64,000 nt of DNA from assembly GCA_023404705.1 (NCBI GenBank), contig JAEYAU010000253.1, forward strand, positions 1-64,000, written 5' to 3'. The notes below the pieces were generated by a model that saw only the letters and a list, made by a program, of their open reading frames with translations, did no database searches and was not told the DNA's origin. Positions 48,190-56,504 of the stretch are shown in pieces. Each line of letters begins with the position of its first letter. Within the stretch, counting starts at the first letter, position 1. The translations under genes and the position numbers were made by a program. The stretch comes from Pseudomonadota bacterium. GTDB lineage: Bacteria > Pseudomonadota > Alphaproteobacteria > Rhizobiales > Xanthobacteraceae.

Positions 48190-48696
48190 CTACCCCCGCG
48201 CCGCGCGCTTGTCGCGCCGGCGGTCCTGCACGGGCTGATACGCCACGCGCGAGTGATAGCCGCAATAGGGCAGGCCGCTCACCGTCTTGCCACCGCAGAA
48301 GAAGAAGTCCGGCTGGCCCGGATCGCCGATCGGCCAGCGGCACTTGTCCTCGTTGAGCTCGAGGATGGTGCAGCGTTGTCCGATCGGAACGATGTTCTCG
48401 ATCGGCTCCGGCTCGGGCTCCGGCTCCATATCGTAGACCGGCATCGCGGCCAGCGCCGTGTTGCCGCGCATCATGGGGCGGGGAGCTCGAAACATGGGGG
48501 CATTCGCCCGCGGCTTGCGGGGGCGGGACACGGCCGTGGAGGGGGCCTTCGCCCTCCCGGACAGTCCCAGCCGATGCACCTTCCCAATCACGGCGTTACG
48601 GGTAATGCCGCCGAGCTCCGCCGCGATCTGGCTGGCCGAAAGGCCGTCCGACCAAAGCTTTTTCAGGTGCTCGACGCGCTCATCCGTCCACGTCAT
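48190..48696 (-). CDS. gcrA: cell cycle regulator GcrA
   Basis: A 168-residue protein. The N-terminal helix-turn-helix MTWTDERVEHLKKLWSDGLS then ASQIAAELGGITRNAVIGKVHRLGL is the GcrA signature. A Pro/Arg linker with an EPEPEPEP run follows. The C-terminal sigma70-binding domain has CTILELNEDKCRWPIGDPGQPDFFFCGGKT and GLPYCGYHSRVAYQP. GcrA activates sigma70 promoters that carry CcrM-methylated GANTC sites. The region upstream is rich in such sites. Confidence 0.95.
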   Translation of the reverse strand: MTWTDERVEHLKKLWSDGLSASQIAAELGGITRNAVIGKVHRLGLSGRAKAPSTAVSRPRKPRANAPMFRAPRPMMRGNTALAAMPVYDMEPEPEPEPIENIVPIGQRCTILELNEDKCRWPIGDPGQPDFFFCGGKTVSGLPYCGYHSRVAYQPVQDRRRDKRAARG

Positions 48697-49109
48697 GGGC
48701 TACTCCTCTGTTGTTGCCCATCTCCTCCGCGCGGACCTAGGTCCGGACGCGTTCCCCTGCGGAATCCCGTACCGCCCGCCTGACAGCCCCGCCTGGCCGT
48801 CCGACGCCCGCTCGACACAAGATCTAACTCAGGAGACTAGTCCGCCGCACGAGATGTCGTACTGAACTGTCACGAAACTACAATATGGCGTGACTCACGC
48901 GCAAGAGTCCGGGGACTCGGCAGACTCCTTACGCCGCGCGTTTTCCCCAGTAATGTCCGGTGGAGCGCGATGGTTCCTGAATACGCGCAACGCATCCGCG
49001 AGTTGACAGGGCCGAGTCCACCAATAGAATACCCGAACAGTGCCGCCCAGCGAGGCGGCACATTTCATTTCTGCCAGTCGCTAGGCCTTCAAACGCAGAC
49101 GAGCTGCCC
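48697..49109. promoter_or_regulatory. gcrA-argD divergent control region with clustered GANTC sites
   Basis: This 413-bp gene-free region holds six GANTC (CcrM methylation) sites: 48762, 48892, 48905, 48914, 48923 and 49014, five of them within 127 bp. It must carry the gcrA promoter (minus) and the argD promoter (plus). Apart from the promoter at 49003 I see no other defined element. Confidence 0.6.
49003..49030 (+). promoter_or_regulatory. sigma70 promoter of argD with GAGTC in the spacer
   Basis: TTGACA (49003-49008), 16-bp spacer, TAGAAT (49025-49030). The spacer contains GAGTC at 49014-49018, precisely the arrangement of GcrA/CcrM-controlled promoters. Predicted start near 49037, about 73 nt before the GTG of argD. 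Confidence 0.75.
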
Positions 49110-50315
49110 GTGACCACGCATCTCTTGCCCACCTTCGCGCGCGTGAATCTCGCTTTCGAGAGTGGCGAGGGCGCGCGCCTGCGAGGCACGGACGGGAACA
49201 CCTATCTGGATTTCACCTCCGGCGTCGCCGTGAATGCGCTCGGCCATGCGCATCCCGCGATCGTCAAGGCGGTCTCCGAGCAGGCCGCCAAGGTGATCCA
49301 CGTCTCCAACCTGTTCCGCATCCCGGAGGGCGAGAAGCTCGCCGAGCGGCTCTGCGCCGCGAGCTTCGCGGACCTGGTCTTCTTTTGCAATTCCGGCGCC
49401 GAGGCGCTGGAATGCGCGATCAAGACCGCGCGCAAGTATCACGCGGTCAATGGCCGTCCGGAGCGCGTGCGCATCGTCACCTATGAGGGCGCCTTCCACG
49501 GCCGCACGCTCGCGACCCTCGCGGCCGGCGGCCAGAAGAAATATCTCGAAGGCTTCGGTCCCGTCGTCGAGGGCTTCGACCAGGTCGCGCTCGGCGATCT
49601 CGAAGCCACCAAGAAGGCCATCGGTCCCGAGACCGCCGCGATCCTGATCGAGCCGATCCAGGGCGAAGGCGGCGTGCGCGCGCCGGCGCCGTCCTTCCTC
49701 AAGGCGCTGCGCGAGCTCTGCGACCAGCACGGCCTGCTGCTCATCTTCGACGAGGTGCAGACCGGCATGGGCCGCACCGGCGAGCTCTTTGCCTATCAGC
49801 GCACGGGCGTCACGCCCGACATCATGTCGCTCGCCAAGGCGCTCGGCGGCGGCTTCCCGATGGGCGCGTGCCTCACCACCGCGGCCGCCGGCAAGGGCAT
49901 GACGGCCGGCACCCACGGCTCGACCTTCGGCGGCAATCCGCTCGCCATGGCGGCCGGCAATGCGGTGCTCGACGTAATGCTGGCGCCCGGCTTCCTCGAT
50001 CGCGTGAAGCGCAACGGCTTGCTCTTCAAGCAGCGCCTCGCCGAGATCAAGGACCGCTATCCGACCGTGATCGCCGAGGTGCGCGGCGAGGGCCTGCTGA
50101 TCGGCCTGCGCTGCGTCGTGCCGAACGGCGATCTAGTGGAGGCGCTGCGCAACGAGAAGCTGCTCGTGGTCGGCGCCGGCGAGAACGTCGTGCGTCTCCT
50201 GCCGCCGCTGATCGTCGGCGAGGAGGAGATCGGCGAGGCCATCACGATGCTCGACCACGCCTGCGCGACTCTCGCGCAGAAGCAGGCGCCGCAGAAGCAG
50301 GGCGCCGTCGGGTGA
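49110..50315 (+). CDS. argD: acetylornithine aminotransferase
   Basis: A 401-residue class III PLP aminotransferase: GNTYLDFTSGVAVNALGHAHP, VFFCNSGAEALECAIKTARKYH, EPIQGEGGV, LIFDEVQTGMGRTG and the PLP lysine in SLAKALGGGFPMGA. It converts N-acetylglutamate semialdehyde to N-acetylornithine (or succinyl-DAP in lysine synthesis). It starts with GTG 49110, reading MTTHLLPTFARVNLAFE. argF follows after 7 bp, the common alphaproteobacterial argD-argF-hslO order. Confidence 0.95.
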   Translation: MTTHLLPTFARVNLAFESGEGARLRGTDGNTYLDFTSGVAVNALGHAHPAIVKAVSEQAAKVIHVSNLFRIPEGEKLAERLCAASFADLVFFCNSGAEALECAIKTARKYHAVNGRPERVRIVTYEGAFHGRTLATLAAGGQKKYLEGFGPVVEGFDQVALGDLEATKKAIGPETAAILIEPIQGEGGVRAPAPSFLKALRELCDQHGLLLIFDEVQTGMGRTGELFAYQRTGVTPDIMSLAKALGGGFPMGACLTTAAAGKGMTAGTHGSTFGGNPLAMAAGNAVLDVMLAPGFLDRVKRNGLLFKQRLAEIKDRYPTVIAEVRGEGLLIGLRCVVPNGDLVEALRNEKLLVVGAGENVVRLLPPLIVGEEEIGEAITMLDHACATLAQKQAPQKQGAVG

Positions 50316-50322
50316 CCGCGTC

Positions 50323-51240
50323 ATGGTGCGTCATTTCCTCGATCTCACGGATATTCCGGCAGCCGAGCTGCAGCGGATGATCGCGTCGAGCCGCGCCATG
50401 AAGGCGCGGCTCAAGAGCGGACAGCAGGACCGCCCGCTCGCCGGCAAGACGCTGGCGATGATCTTCGACAAGCCGTCGACCCGCACGCGCGTCTCCTTCG
50501 ACGTCGCGATGCGCCAGCTCGGCGGCGAGGCCATCATGCTCACGGGCGCCGAGATGCAGCTCGGCCGCGGCGAGACCATCGCGGACACGGCGCGAGTTCT
50601 CTCGCGTTACGTGGACGCGATCATGATCCGCATTCTCGATCATGCGGATCTGATGGAGCTCGCGCGTCACGCCACGGTGCCGGTGATCAACGGCCTCACA
50701 CGCCTCTCGCATCCCTGCCAGGTGATGGCCGATCTGATGACCTTCGAGGAGCACAAGGGCCCGATCGCGGGCCGCACAGTGGCTTGGACGGGCGACACCA
50801 ACAATGTGCTGGCCTCCTGGATGCACGCGGCCGAGCGCTTCAAGTTCCGCCTCAACGTCGCGACGCCGCCGGAACTCGCCCCCAAGAAACGACTTATCGA
50901 TTGGGTGAAGCAGTCCGGCGCCGCGATCGTGATCGGCGATGATCCCGAGACGGCCGTTGCGAATGCGGATTGCGTGGTCACCGACACCTGGGTGTCGATG
51001 GGCGACAAGGACGGCGAGCGCCGTCACAATCTGCTCAAGCCCTACCAGGTGAATGCGCGGCTGATGGCCAAGGCGAAGCCCGACGCCGTGTTCATGCACT
51101 GTCTTCCGGCCCATCGCGGCGAAGAGGTCACCGACGAGGTGATGGATGGGCCGCAGTCGGTCGTGTTCGACGAGGCGGAGAACCGCCTGCACGCGCAGAA
51201 GGGCATCCTGGCCTGGTGCTTTGACGCGAGCCAACGATGA
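50323..51240 (+). CDS. argF: ornithine carbamoyltransferase
   Basis: A 305-residue enzyme making citrulline from ornithine and carbamoyl phosphate. Motifs: carbamoyl-phosphate loop KPSTRTRVSF, GRGETIADTARVLSRY, LSHPCQVMADL, DTWVSMG (ornithine loop) and HCLPAHRGEEV. Complete for the family. The stop overlaps the hslO ATG by 4 bp. Confidence 0.96.
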   Translation: MVRHFLDLTDIPAAELQRMIASSRAMKARLKSGQQDRPLAGKTLAMIFDKPSTRTRVSFDVAMRQLGGEAIMLTGAEMQLGRGETIADTARVLSRYVDAIMIRILDHADLMELARHATVPVINGLTRLSHPCQVMADLMTFEEHKGPIAGRTVAWTGDTNNVLASWMHAAERFKFRLNVATPPELAPKKRLIDWVKQSGAAIVIGDDPETAVANADCVVTDTWVSMGDKDGERRHNLLKPYQVNARLMAKAKPDAVFMHCLPAHRGEEVTDEVMDGPQSVVFDEAENRLHAQKGILAWCFDASQR

Positions 51241-52232
51241 ACGAAAGCATTCCCGAGCGTGAGCCCGCGGCCTTTTCCGCGGACGACACGATCTTGCCGT
51301 TCGAGGTCGCGGCGCTCGACTTGCGCGGCCGCGTGGTCCGGCTCGGGCCCGCGGTCGATGAGATCCTGCGCGGCCACGACTATCCGCCGCCCGTCGCCAA
51401 GCTGCTCGGCGAGGCGATCGTGCTCGGCGTGCTGCTCGGCTCGGCGCTCAAGTTCGAGGGCCGCTTCATCATGCAGACCCAGTCGGACGGGCCGGTCTTC
51501 ATGCTGGTCGTCGACTTCGTCACGCCCGACAAGGTGCGCGCCTGCGCGCGCTTCGACCGCGAGCGCGTGAGCCAGATGATCACGGCCGGCAACGTCGATG
51601 CCGACGCGCTGCTCGGCCGCGGCCATCTCGCCATGACGATCGACCAGGGCGCGCATATGAGCCGCTACCAGGGGCTGGTCCCGCTCGAGGGCGGCGGCCT
51701 CGAGGCCGCGGCGCACGAATATTTCCTGCGCTCCGAGCAGATCCCGACCCGCGTGCGTCTCGCGGTTGCCGAGGAATTCCGCGCCGACCGCAGCGAGAAC
51801 CGTCACCAGTGGCGCGCCGGCGGCATGCTGCTGCAGTTCCTGCCGCAGTCGCCCGAGCGCATGCGCGTCGCCGATCTCGATCCCGGCGATGCGCCGGAAG
51901 GCACCAGGCCGCATCGAGTGGCGGAAGACGATGCCTGGGTCGAGGGCCGCTCGCTGATCGAGACCGTCGAGGACATCGAACTGATCGATCCCGACCTGTC
52001 GTCCGAGCGGCTGCTCTATCGCCTCTTCCACGAGCGCGGCGTGCGCGTGTTCAAGAGCGCCGCCATCCGCGCGCAATGCTCCTGCTCGCGCCACGGCGTC
52101 GAGGCCATGCTCAAGAGCTTCTCCCAGGACGACCGCGACCACATGGTCGAGAACGGCAAGATCTCGGTCACCTGCGAGTTTTGCAGCCGGACCTACGTAT
52201 TCGATCCCGCCGAGGTCGAGACGCCGGCGTAG
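51237..52232 (+). CDS. hslO: redox-regulated chaperone Hsp33
   Basis: A 331-residue Hsp33: the substrate-binding N-terminal part (DLRGRVVRLGPAVDEILRGHDYPPPVAKLLGEAI, FEGRFIMQTQSDGPVFMLVVDF) and the C-terminal zinc switch AQCSCSRHG...VTCEFCSRTYVF, with the CxC and CxxC cysteines. On oxidation with unfolding it becomes an active holdase. Overlap with argF suggests one transcript with the arginine genes. Confidence 0.95.
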   Translation: MNESIPEREPAAFSADDTILPFEVAALDLRGRVVRLGPAVDEILRGHDYPPPVAKLLGEAIVLGVLLGSALKFEGRFIMQTQSDGPVFMLVVDFVTPDKVRACARFDRERVSQMITAGNVDADALLGRGHLAMTIDQGAHMSRYQGLVPLEGGGLEAAAHEYFLRSEQIPTRVRLAVAEEFRADRSENRHQWRAGGMLLQFLPQSPERMRVADLDPGDAPEGTRPHRVAEDDAWVEGRSLIETVEDIELIDPDLSSERLLYRLFHERGVRVFKSAAIRAQCSCSRHGVEAMLKSFSQDDRDHMVENGKISVTCEFCSRTYVFDPAEVETPA

Positions 52233-52646
52233 CAACGCGGCTCAAAGCGACTTTTCTGCTTTACAGAAAAAGAGGTCCTTGCGCTTTCCGAAAAGCGGCG
52301 CATAGTCCGGTTCACTCCTGCTCGCGAGGGCGTCACCGGTATCGCCGCGACGGAGCAGGGGACGGCCTCTGTCCGGATTGATCAAACGGGCGGGCCGTGG
52401 TGGAGCGCCTAGAGGCGCAGGGGGTCCCGGCAACATAATAGGACCCCCGGGCGGCGCCGGCACTTTAGCGCAGCCCTGGTCGGAGAAAGCCCGGCCACGT
52501 CCCGGCCCGCACAACCGGGACACAGGCCCGCTCCGCACAAGCGGGCTGGCGCCTCTCGGCGCTCCATCCCCCTCGGGGGAGCCGCTCGCGTTAGCGAGCC
52601 GAAACCTCCGGACGCAAAGCGTCGCGGAGATGAAAGTGCTTTCTTC
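52233..52646. other. gene-free region with a run of short hairpins
   Basis: No convincing gene. At least five tandem inverted repeats occur: GCGCCT/AGGCGC (about 52404-52418), GGGGGTCC/GGACCCCC (52420-52427 with 52441-52448), GTCCCGG/CCGGGAC (52499-52505 with 52515-52521), GCCCGCT/AGCGGGC (52526-52532 with 52540-52546) and GCTCGC/GCGAGC (52584-52589 with 52594-52599), plus a C5/G5 stem near 52568. An open frame at 52378-52650 has a Pro/Gly/Arg-rich composition typical of translated repeats. Confidence 0.6.
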
Positions 52647-52798
52647 GTAGGGTGTGCTCGTACGGCCGCTGAGTTTGCGATGAGCTCAGACCTGGTTCCG
52701 CACGAGCGCACGCGTGCTGACTCGATGCACGCGTGCGCTCGGCGCGGTCCTACGCGGTGCAGCCATGTCGGGCGCCTCGGCGCGCGAGCACACCCTAC
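52647..52798. repeat. 152-bp element with GTAGGGTGTGCTCG inverted ends
   Basis: GTAGGGTGTGCTCG (52647-52660) is inverted as CGAGCACACCCTAC (52785-52798). It shares its terminal 11-mer with the element at 48050-48180, but the interiors differ. It lies against the 3' end of the first trkH gene. Confidence 0.75.
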
Positions 52799-52801
52799 GG
52801 C

Positions 52802-54253
52802 TCACGCCCGCCAGAAGCGCGGCAGCAGCAGCACATAGACCGTGAACAGTTCGAGCCGTCCCACCAGCATCGTGAAGGCGAGCAGCCACAGCGCCTCGTC
52901 CTTGAGCGGTCCGTAATGTCCGGCGACGCCGAGCACCGGACCGACGCTGGCGCCGACGCCGGTCAGGCACGCGATCGCGGCCGAGAACGCGGTGAGGAAA
53001 TCATAGCCCATGAGGCTCAGCGTGATCGCGACCGCGATGAAGGTCAGGACGTAGAGGAAGAGGAAGCTCATCACCGAAGCGACCACGTCGTCGCCGATCG
53101 GCACGCCGCCGTAACGGATCGGAAAGACGCCGTGCGGATAGATCACGCGCTTGAAGTGCTGCAGCACGGTGGCCGCGATGATCGCGATGCGGAAGATCTT
53201 GATGCCGCCGGCGGTCGAGCCCGTGCAGGCGCCGAGGAACATGATGCAGAAGAACAGCGCGTCCGAGACCGAGATCCAGTTGGCGTAGTCGCTGGTCACG
53301 AAGCCGGTCGTCGTGATCAGCGCCGTCACGTTGAACAGCGCGCGCCGCAACGCATCCACGCCCGATGCCGTTCCGGAGAGCCGCTGCTGCACGACCGAGA
53401 GAACCGTGAGGCCGGCCAGGATGCCGAGGAACAGCCGCACCTGGTAGTTCCGGAACAGCGCCGTCAGGTCGCCGCCGAGCGCGCGCACATAGAGCAGCAT
53501 CGGCAGTGCGCCCGCGATCATGAAGACGATCGCGATATACTCGATCGCATCGCTGCGGAACGCCGCGAGCGAGGCATCCCGGGTCGAGAAGCCGCCGGTC
53601 GCGAGCGTCGTCATGGCGTGATTGACGGCGTCGAAGGTCGACATGCCGGCCGCGAAATAGGCGCCCGCGCAGGCGAGCGAGAGCAGGATATAGGCAGCGA
53701 TGATGCCGTTCGCGATCTGCGTGACGCGCGGCAGCGCCTTGTCGGTCTTCTCGGAATACTCGGTCCGGAACAGCTGCATGCCGCCGATCTGCAGCGTCGG
53801 CAGGATCGCGATCGCGACCACGATGATGCCGACGCCGCCGTACCACTGCAGCAGCGAGCGCCAGGTCAGCACGCCCGGCGACACCGCGTCGAGATCGCCG
53901 AGCACGGTCGCGCCCGTCGTGGTCAGGCCCGACATCGCTTCGAAATAGGCGCGCGTGAAGCTCAGTCCCGCCTGCGAGATCATGAACGGGATCGCGCCGA
54001 AGGCGGAGAGCACCAGCCAGGACAGGGAGGTGAGCAGGAAGGCCTGGCGGATCGAGAGCCGGGCGACCTCGCTCTCGCGTCCGGTGAGCCACAGCATGGC
54101 GCCGACGAACACGGTCACCACCGCCGAGGTGACGAAGGCGATCCAGCCAGGATCGCCGTGCACGAGGTCCACGAAGGCCGGCACCATCATCATGGTCCCG
54201 AGCGCGACGATCAGGATGCCGAGAGATGCGCTGATGGGGCGAAAGTCGATCAC
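52802..54253 (-). CDS. trkH: TrkH family potassium transporter subunit (copy 1)
   Basis: A 483-residue membrane protein with four P-loop repeats and TGxTTTG-like filter segments: AMSGLTTTGATV, AMTTLATGGFST, ALITTTGFVTSDY and ACTGSTAGGIKIFR. It forms the K+ pore of Trk, normally gated by TrkA, which is not in the window. It is closely related to the next gene and follows it on the same strand (90-bp gap), a tandem duplication. Confidence 0.93.
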   Translation of the reverse strand: MIDFRPISASLGILIVALGTMMMVPAFVDLVHGDPGWIAFVTSAVVTVFVGAMLWLTGRESEVARLSIRQAFLLTSLSWLVLSAFGAIPFMISQAGLSFTRAYFEAMSGLTTTGATVLGDLDAVSPGVLTWRSLLQWYGGVGIIVVAIAILPTLQIGGMQLFRTEYSEKTDKALPRVTQIANGIIAAYILLSLACAGAYFAAGMSTFDAVNHAMTTLATGGFSTRDASLAAFRSDAIEYIAIVFMIAGALPMLLYVRALGGDLTALFRNYQVRLFLGILAGLTVLSVVQQRLSGTASGVDALRRALFNVTALITTTGFVTSDYANWISVSDALFFCIMFLGACTGSTAGGIKIFRIAIIAATVLQHFKRVIYPHGVFPIRYGGVPIGDDVVASVMSFLFLYVLTFIAVAITLSLMGYDFLTAFSAAIACLTGVGASVGPVLGVAGHYGPLKDEALWLLAFTMLVGRLELFTVYVLLLPRFWRA

Positions 54254-54343
54254 GGGCGGCTGCGCGGGACGCGAATGGGTTGGAAGAGACTAGACGAGGC
54301 CGCTCGGGTCCGGAAGGTATCGGCCGTGCCGCCAACGGCTATT

Positions 54344-55843
54344 TCACGGCCGCCAGAAGCGCGGCAGCACCAGCACGTAGATCGTGAACAGCTCGAGCCG
54401 CCCGACCAGCATCGCGAAGGAGAGGAACCAGAGCGCCGGCTCGCTGAGCGTCGAGTAGTTTCCGACCGGGCCGACGATCGGCCCGAGGCCCGGGCCGACA
54501 TTCGAAAGGCAGGCGATCGTCGCCGAGAAGGCTGTCTTGAAGTCGTAGCCCATCAGGTTGAGCGCGAGGCCGACACCCGCGAACGTCAGCAGATAGAGGA
54601 AAAGGAAGCTCATCACGGAGGCGACCACGTCGTCGCTCACCGGCTTGCCGCCGTAGCGGATCGGAAACACGCCGTGCGGGTACACGACGCGCTTGAAATG
54701 CTGCAGCATCGCGCTGCCGATGATCGCGATGCGGAACGCCTTGATGCCGCCGGTGGTCGATCCCATGCAGCCCCCGAGGAACATCACACAGAAAAAGATC
54801 GCGTCCGAGGCCGCGCCCCAGCCCGCATAGTCGACGGTCGCGAAGCCCGTGGTCGAGATCAGCGTGACCACATTGAAGAGGGCGTAGCGGAACGACTCCT
54901 CGCCGGTGCTGATGCCCGCGATCCGCTGCTGCACCATGGAGAGCAGCGTGAACGCGGCAACGATGGCGAGGAACAGCCGCACCTCGTAGCTGCGCGGCAA
55001 CGCCAGCATGTCGCCGTGCAGCGCCCGCACATAGAGCAGCATCGGCATGGAGCCGGCCAGCATGAACACGATCGCGACATAGTCGATCGCCGGGCTCTTG
55101 AATTCGGCGAAGGAGTTGTCGTGCGTCGAGAAGCCGGCGGTCGCCAGCGTCGGCATCGCGTGGTTGACCGCGTCGAACAGGCTCATGCCGGCCGCGAAAT
55201 AGGAGATCGCGCAGGCCAAGGTCAGCAGGCCGTAGACCAGCAGGATGCGGTTGGCGATCTCGGCGACGCGCGGAAGAATCTTGTCCGACTTGTCGGAGGA
55301 CTCCATGCGGAAGAGCTGCATGCCGCCGATCTGCAGCATGGGCAGGATCGCGATCGCCATCACGATGATGCCGGCGCCGCCGTACCAGGTGAGCAGCGAG
55401 CGCCACAGCAGGACGCCCGGCGGCATCTTGTCGAGGCCGACGATCACGGTCGAACCCGTGGTGGTCAGTCCCGACATGGTCTCGAAATAGGCCTGCGCGA
55501 AGGTGAGCTTCGGGTCCGACCACATCAGCGGCAGCCCGCCGAAGCCGGTGAGCACGATCCAGGCGAGGGCGGTGAGCAGGAAGGCCTGGCGTACGCTCAG
55601 TCGCGCGGGTCCCGCCTGGCGCCCGGACAGCCAGAGCATGCAGCCGACGAAGGTCGTGATCGCGGCGCAGACCACGAACACGATCCAATCGTCGTGGCGC
55701 TCGACCAGATCCGCGATGGCCGGCACCATCATCATGGTGCCGAGCACCGCGATCAGAATCCCGAGCGCAGAATTGACCGGGCGGATGTCGATCACGACCG
55801 GGCGGGCCGAGGCAACCGCGAGTCTCGGGGGGGCGGAGGACAT
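54344..55843 (-). CDS. trkH: TrkH family potassium transporter subunit (copy 2)
   Basis: A 499-residue paralogue of the copy at 52802: filter segments TMSGLTTTGSTV, AMPTLATAGFST, LISTTGFATVDY and GCMGSTTGGIKAFR. The second filter differs between copies (LATAGF here against LATGGF), which may change selectivity or gating. It has a 17-residue N-terminal extension (MSSAPPRLAVASARPVV). apaG lies 12 bp upstream, so apaG-trkH-trkH may be cotranscribed. Confidence 0.93.
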   Translation of the reverse strand: MSSAPPRLAVASARPVVIDIRPVNSALGILIAVLGTMMMVPAIADLVERHDDWIVFVVCAAITTFVGCMLWLSGRQAGPARLSVRQAFLLTALAWIVLTGFGGLPLMWSDPKLTFAQAYFETMSGLTTTGSTVIVGLDKMPPGVLLWRSLLTWYGGAGIIVMAIAILPMLQIGGMQLFRMESSDKSDKILPRVAEIANRILLVYGLLTLACAISYFAAGMSLFDAVNHAMPTLATAGFSTHDNSFAEFKSPAIDYVAIVFMLAGSMPMLLYVRALHGDMLALPRSYEVRLFLAIVAAFTLLSMVQQRIAGISTGEESFRYALFNVVTLISTTGFATVDYAGWGAASDAIFFCVMFLGGCMGSTTGGIKAFRIAIIGSAMLQHFKRVVYPHGVFPIRYGGKPVSDDVVASVMSFLFLYLLTFAGVGLALNLMGYDFKTAFSATIACLSNVGPGLGPIVGPVGNYSTLSEPALWFLSFAMLVGRLELFTIYVLVLPRFWRP

Positions 55844-55855
55844 TTGGCGGGGCGT

Positions 55856-56248
55856 TCAGTTCACGGTGCGCTTGAGGTCGGGGCTGTCGAGTGAGAAGGC
55901 GGGGATCTCGATGTCGAAGCGCTCGCCCGCCGCCGAGACCATGCCGTAGGTGCCCGCCATGAAGCCCGAGGACGTCGGCAGCGGCACGCCGCTCGTATAC
56001 TTGAACGACTGCCCGGGCTCGAGCACCGGCTGCTCGCCGACCACGCCGGCGCCGCGCACCTCCTGCACCCGGCCATGCGCGTCCGTGATGCGCCAATGGC
56101 GCGTCTTGAGCTGCACGGTCTCGGCGCCGTTGTTGGTGATCTCGATCGCATAGGCCCAGAAGAAATGGCCCTGCTCCGGCGCCGACTGGTCCGCCACATA
56201 TTGCGGCGTCACCGTCACCTCGATGTTTCGCGTCACGGCCCGATACAT
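55856..56248 (-). CDS. apaG: ApaG protein
   Basis: A 130-residue ApaG: IEVTVTPQYVADQSAPEQGHFFWAYAIEITN, TVQLKTRHWRITDAHG, EVRGAGVVGEQPVLEPGQSFKYTSG and SSGFMAGTYGMV are all family hallmarks of its fibronectin-like beta fold. Linked to Co2+ resistance and Mg2+ efflux in enterobacteria; the molecular role is unclear. ATG 56248. First gene of the possible apaG-trkH-trkH transcript. Confidence 0.95.
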   Translation of the reverse strand: MYRAVTRNIEVTVTPQYVADQSAPEQGHFFWAYAIEITNNGAETVQLKTRHWRITDAHGRVQEVRGAGVVGEQPVLEPGQSFKYTSGVPLPTSSGFMAGTYGMVSAAGERFDIEIPAFSLDSPDLKRTVN

Positions 56249-56374
56249 GAGGCTTTCCCGTTCACACGCCCAGGCGAATCGCGCTCTCCTATCGCAGGAT
56301 CGCGCTTAGGGGAACCCGGGATTTCGTGCCGGCGCGCCGACGAGACGATATCCAGAACGCCACGAACTGCCAGC

Positions 56375-56423
56375 GCATGTTCCGGCGAAGTGGGCACCGG
56401 TTCGCCGGCGAGAATATGCGCCC
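56375..56423. repeat. dispersed imperfect palindrome
   Basis: GCGCATGTTCCGGCGAAGTG ... CGCCGGCGAGAATATGCGC, with the core GGCACCGGTTCGCC. It shares ends and core with the element at 18530-18577. It lies between the divergent apaG and opgC-like genes. Confidence 0.7.
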
Positions 56424-56433
56424 ACCAAGGTCT

Positions 56434-56473
56434 AGAGCACGTTCCGTTTCCTTCTGAACGGAACGTGCTCTAG
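56434..56473. repeat. near-perfect palindrome CTAGAGCACGTTC/GAACGTGCTCTAG
   Basis: The two arms surround CGTT...AACG and a short loop. The element follows the previous repeat by about 10 bp and ends 31 bp before the opgC-like ATG, so it could influence its transcription or translation. It resembles the element at 881-904. Confidence 0.7.
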
Positions 56474-56504
56474 AATCCCGCAATTGCATCCCGTAAGACC
56501 GCTC

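Noticed and set aside
52378..52650. A 90-residue plus-strand protein after hslO.
   Set aside because: It is Pro/Gly/Arg-rich, spans the hairpin series, lacks a ribosome site and resembles spurious proteins called in Hyphomicrobiales repeats.
52733..55894. An open frame of over 1000 codons on the plus strand opposite both trkH genes.
   Set aside because: It is antisense to two clear membrane-protein genes, its translation is Arg/His/Asp/Gln-rich without any domain, and such long shadow frames are expected at this G+C content.
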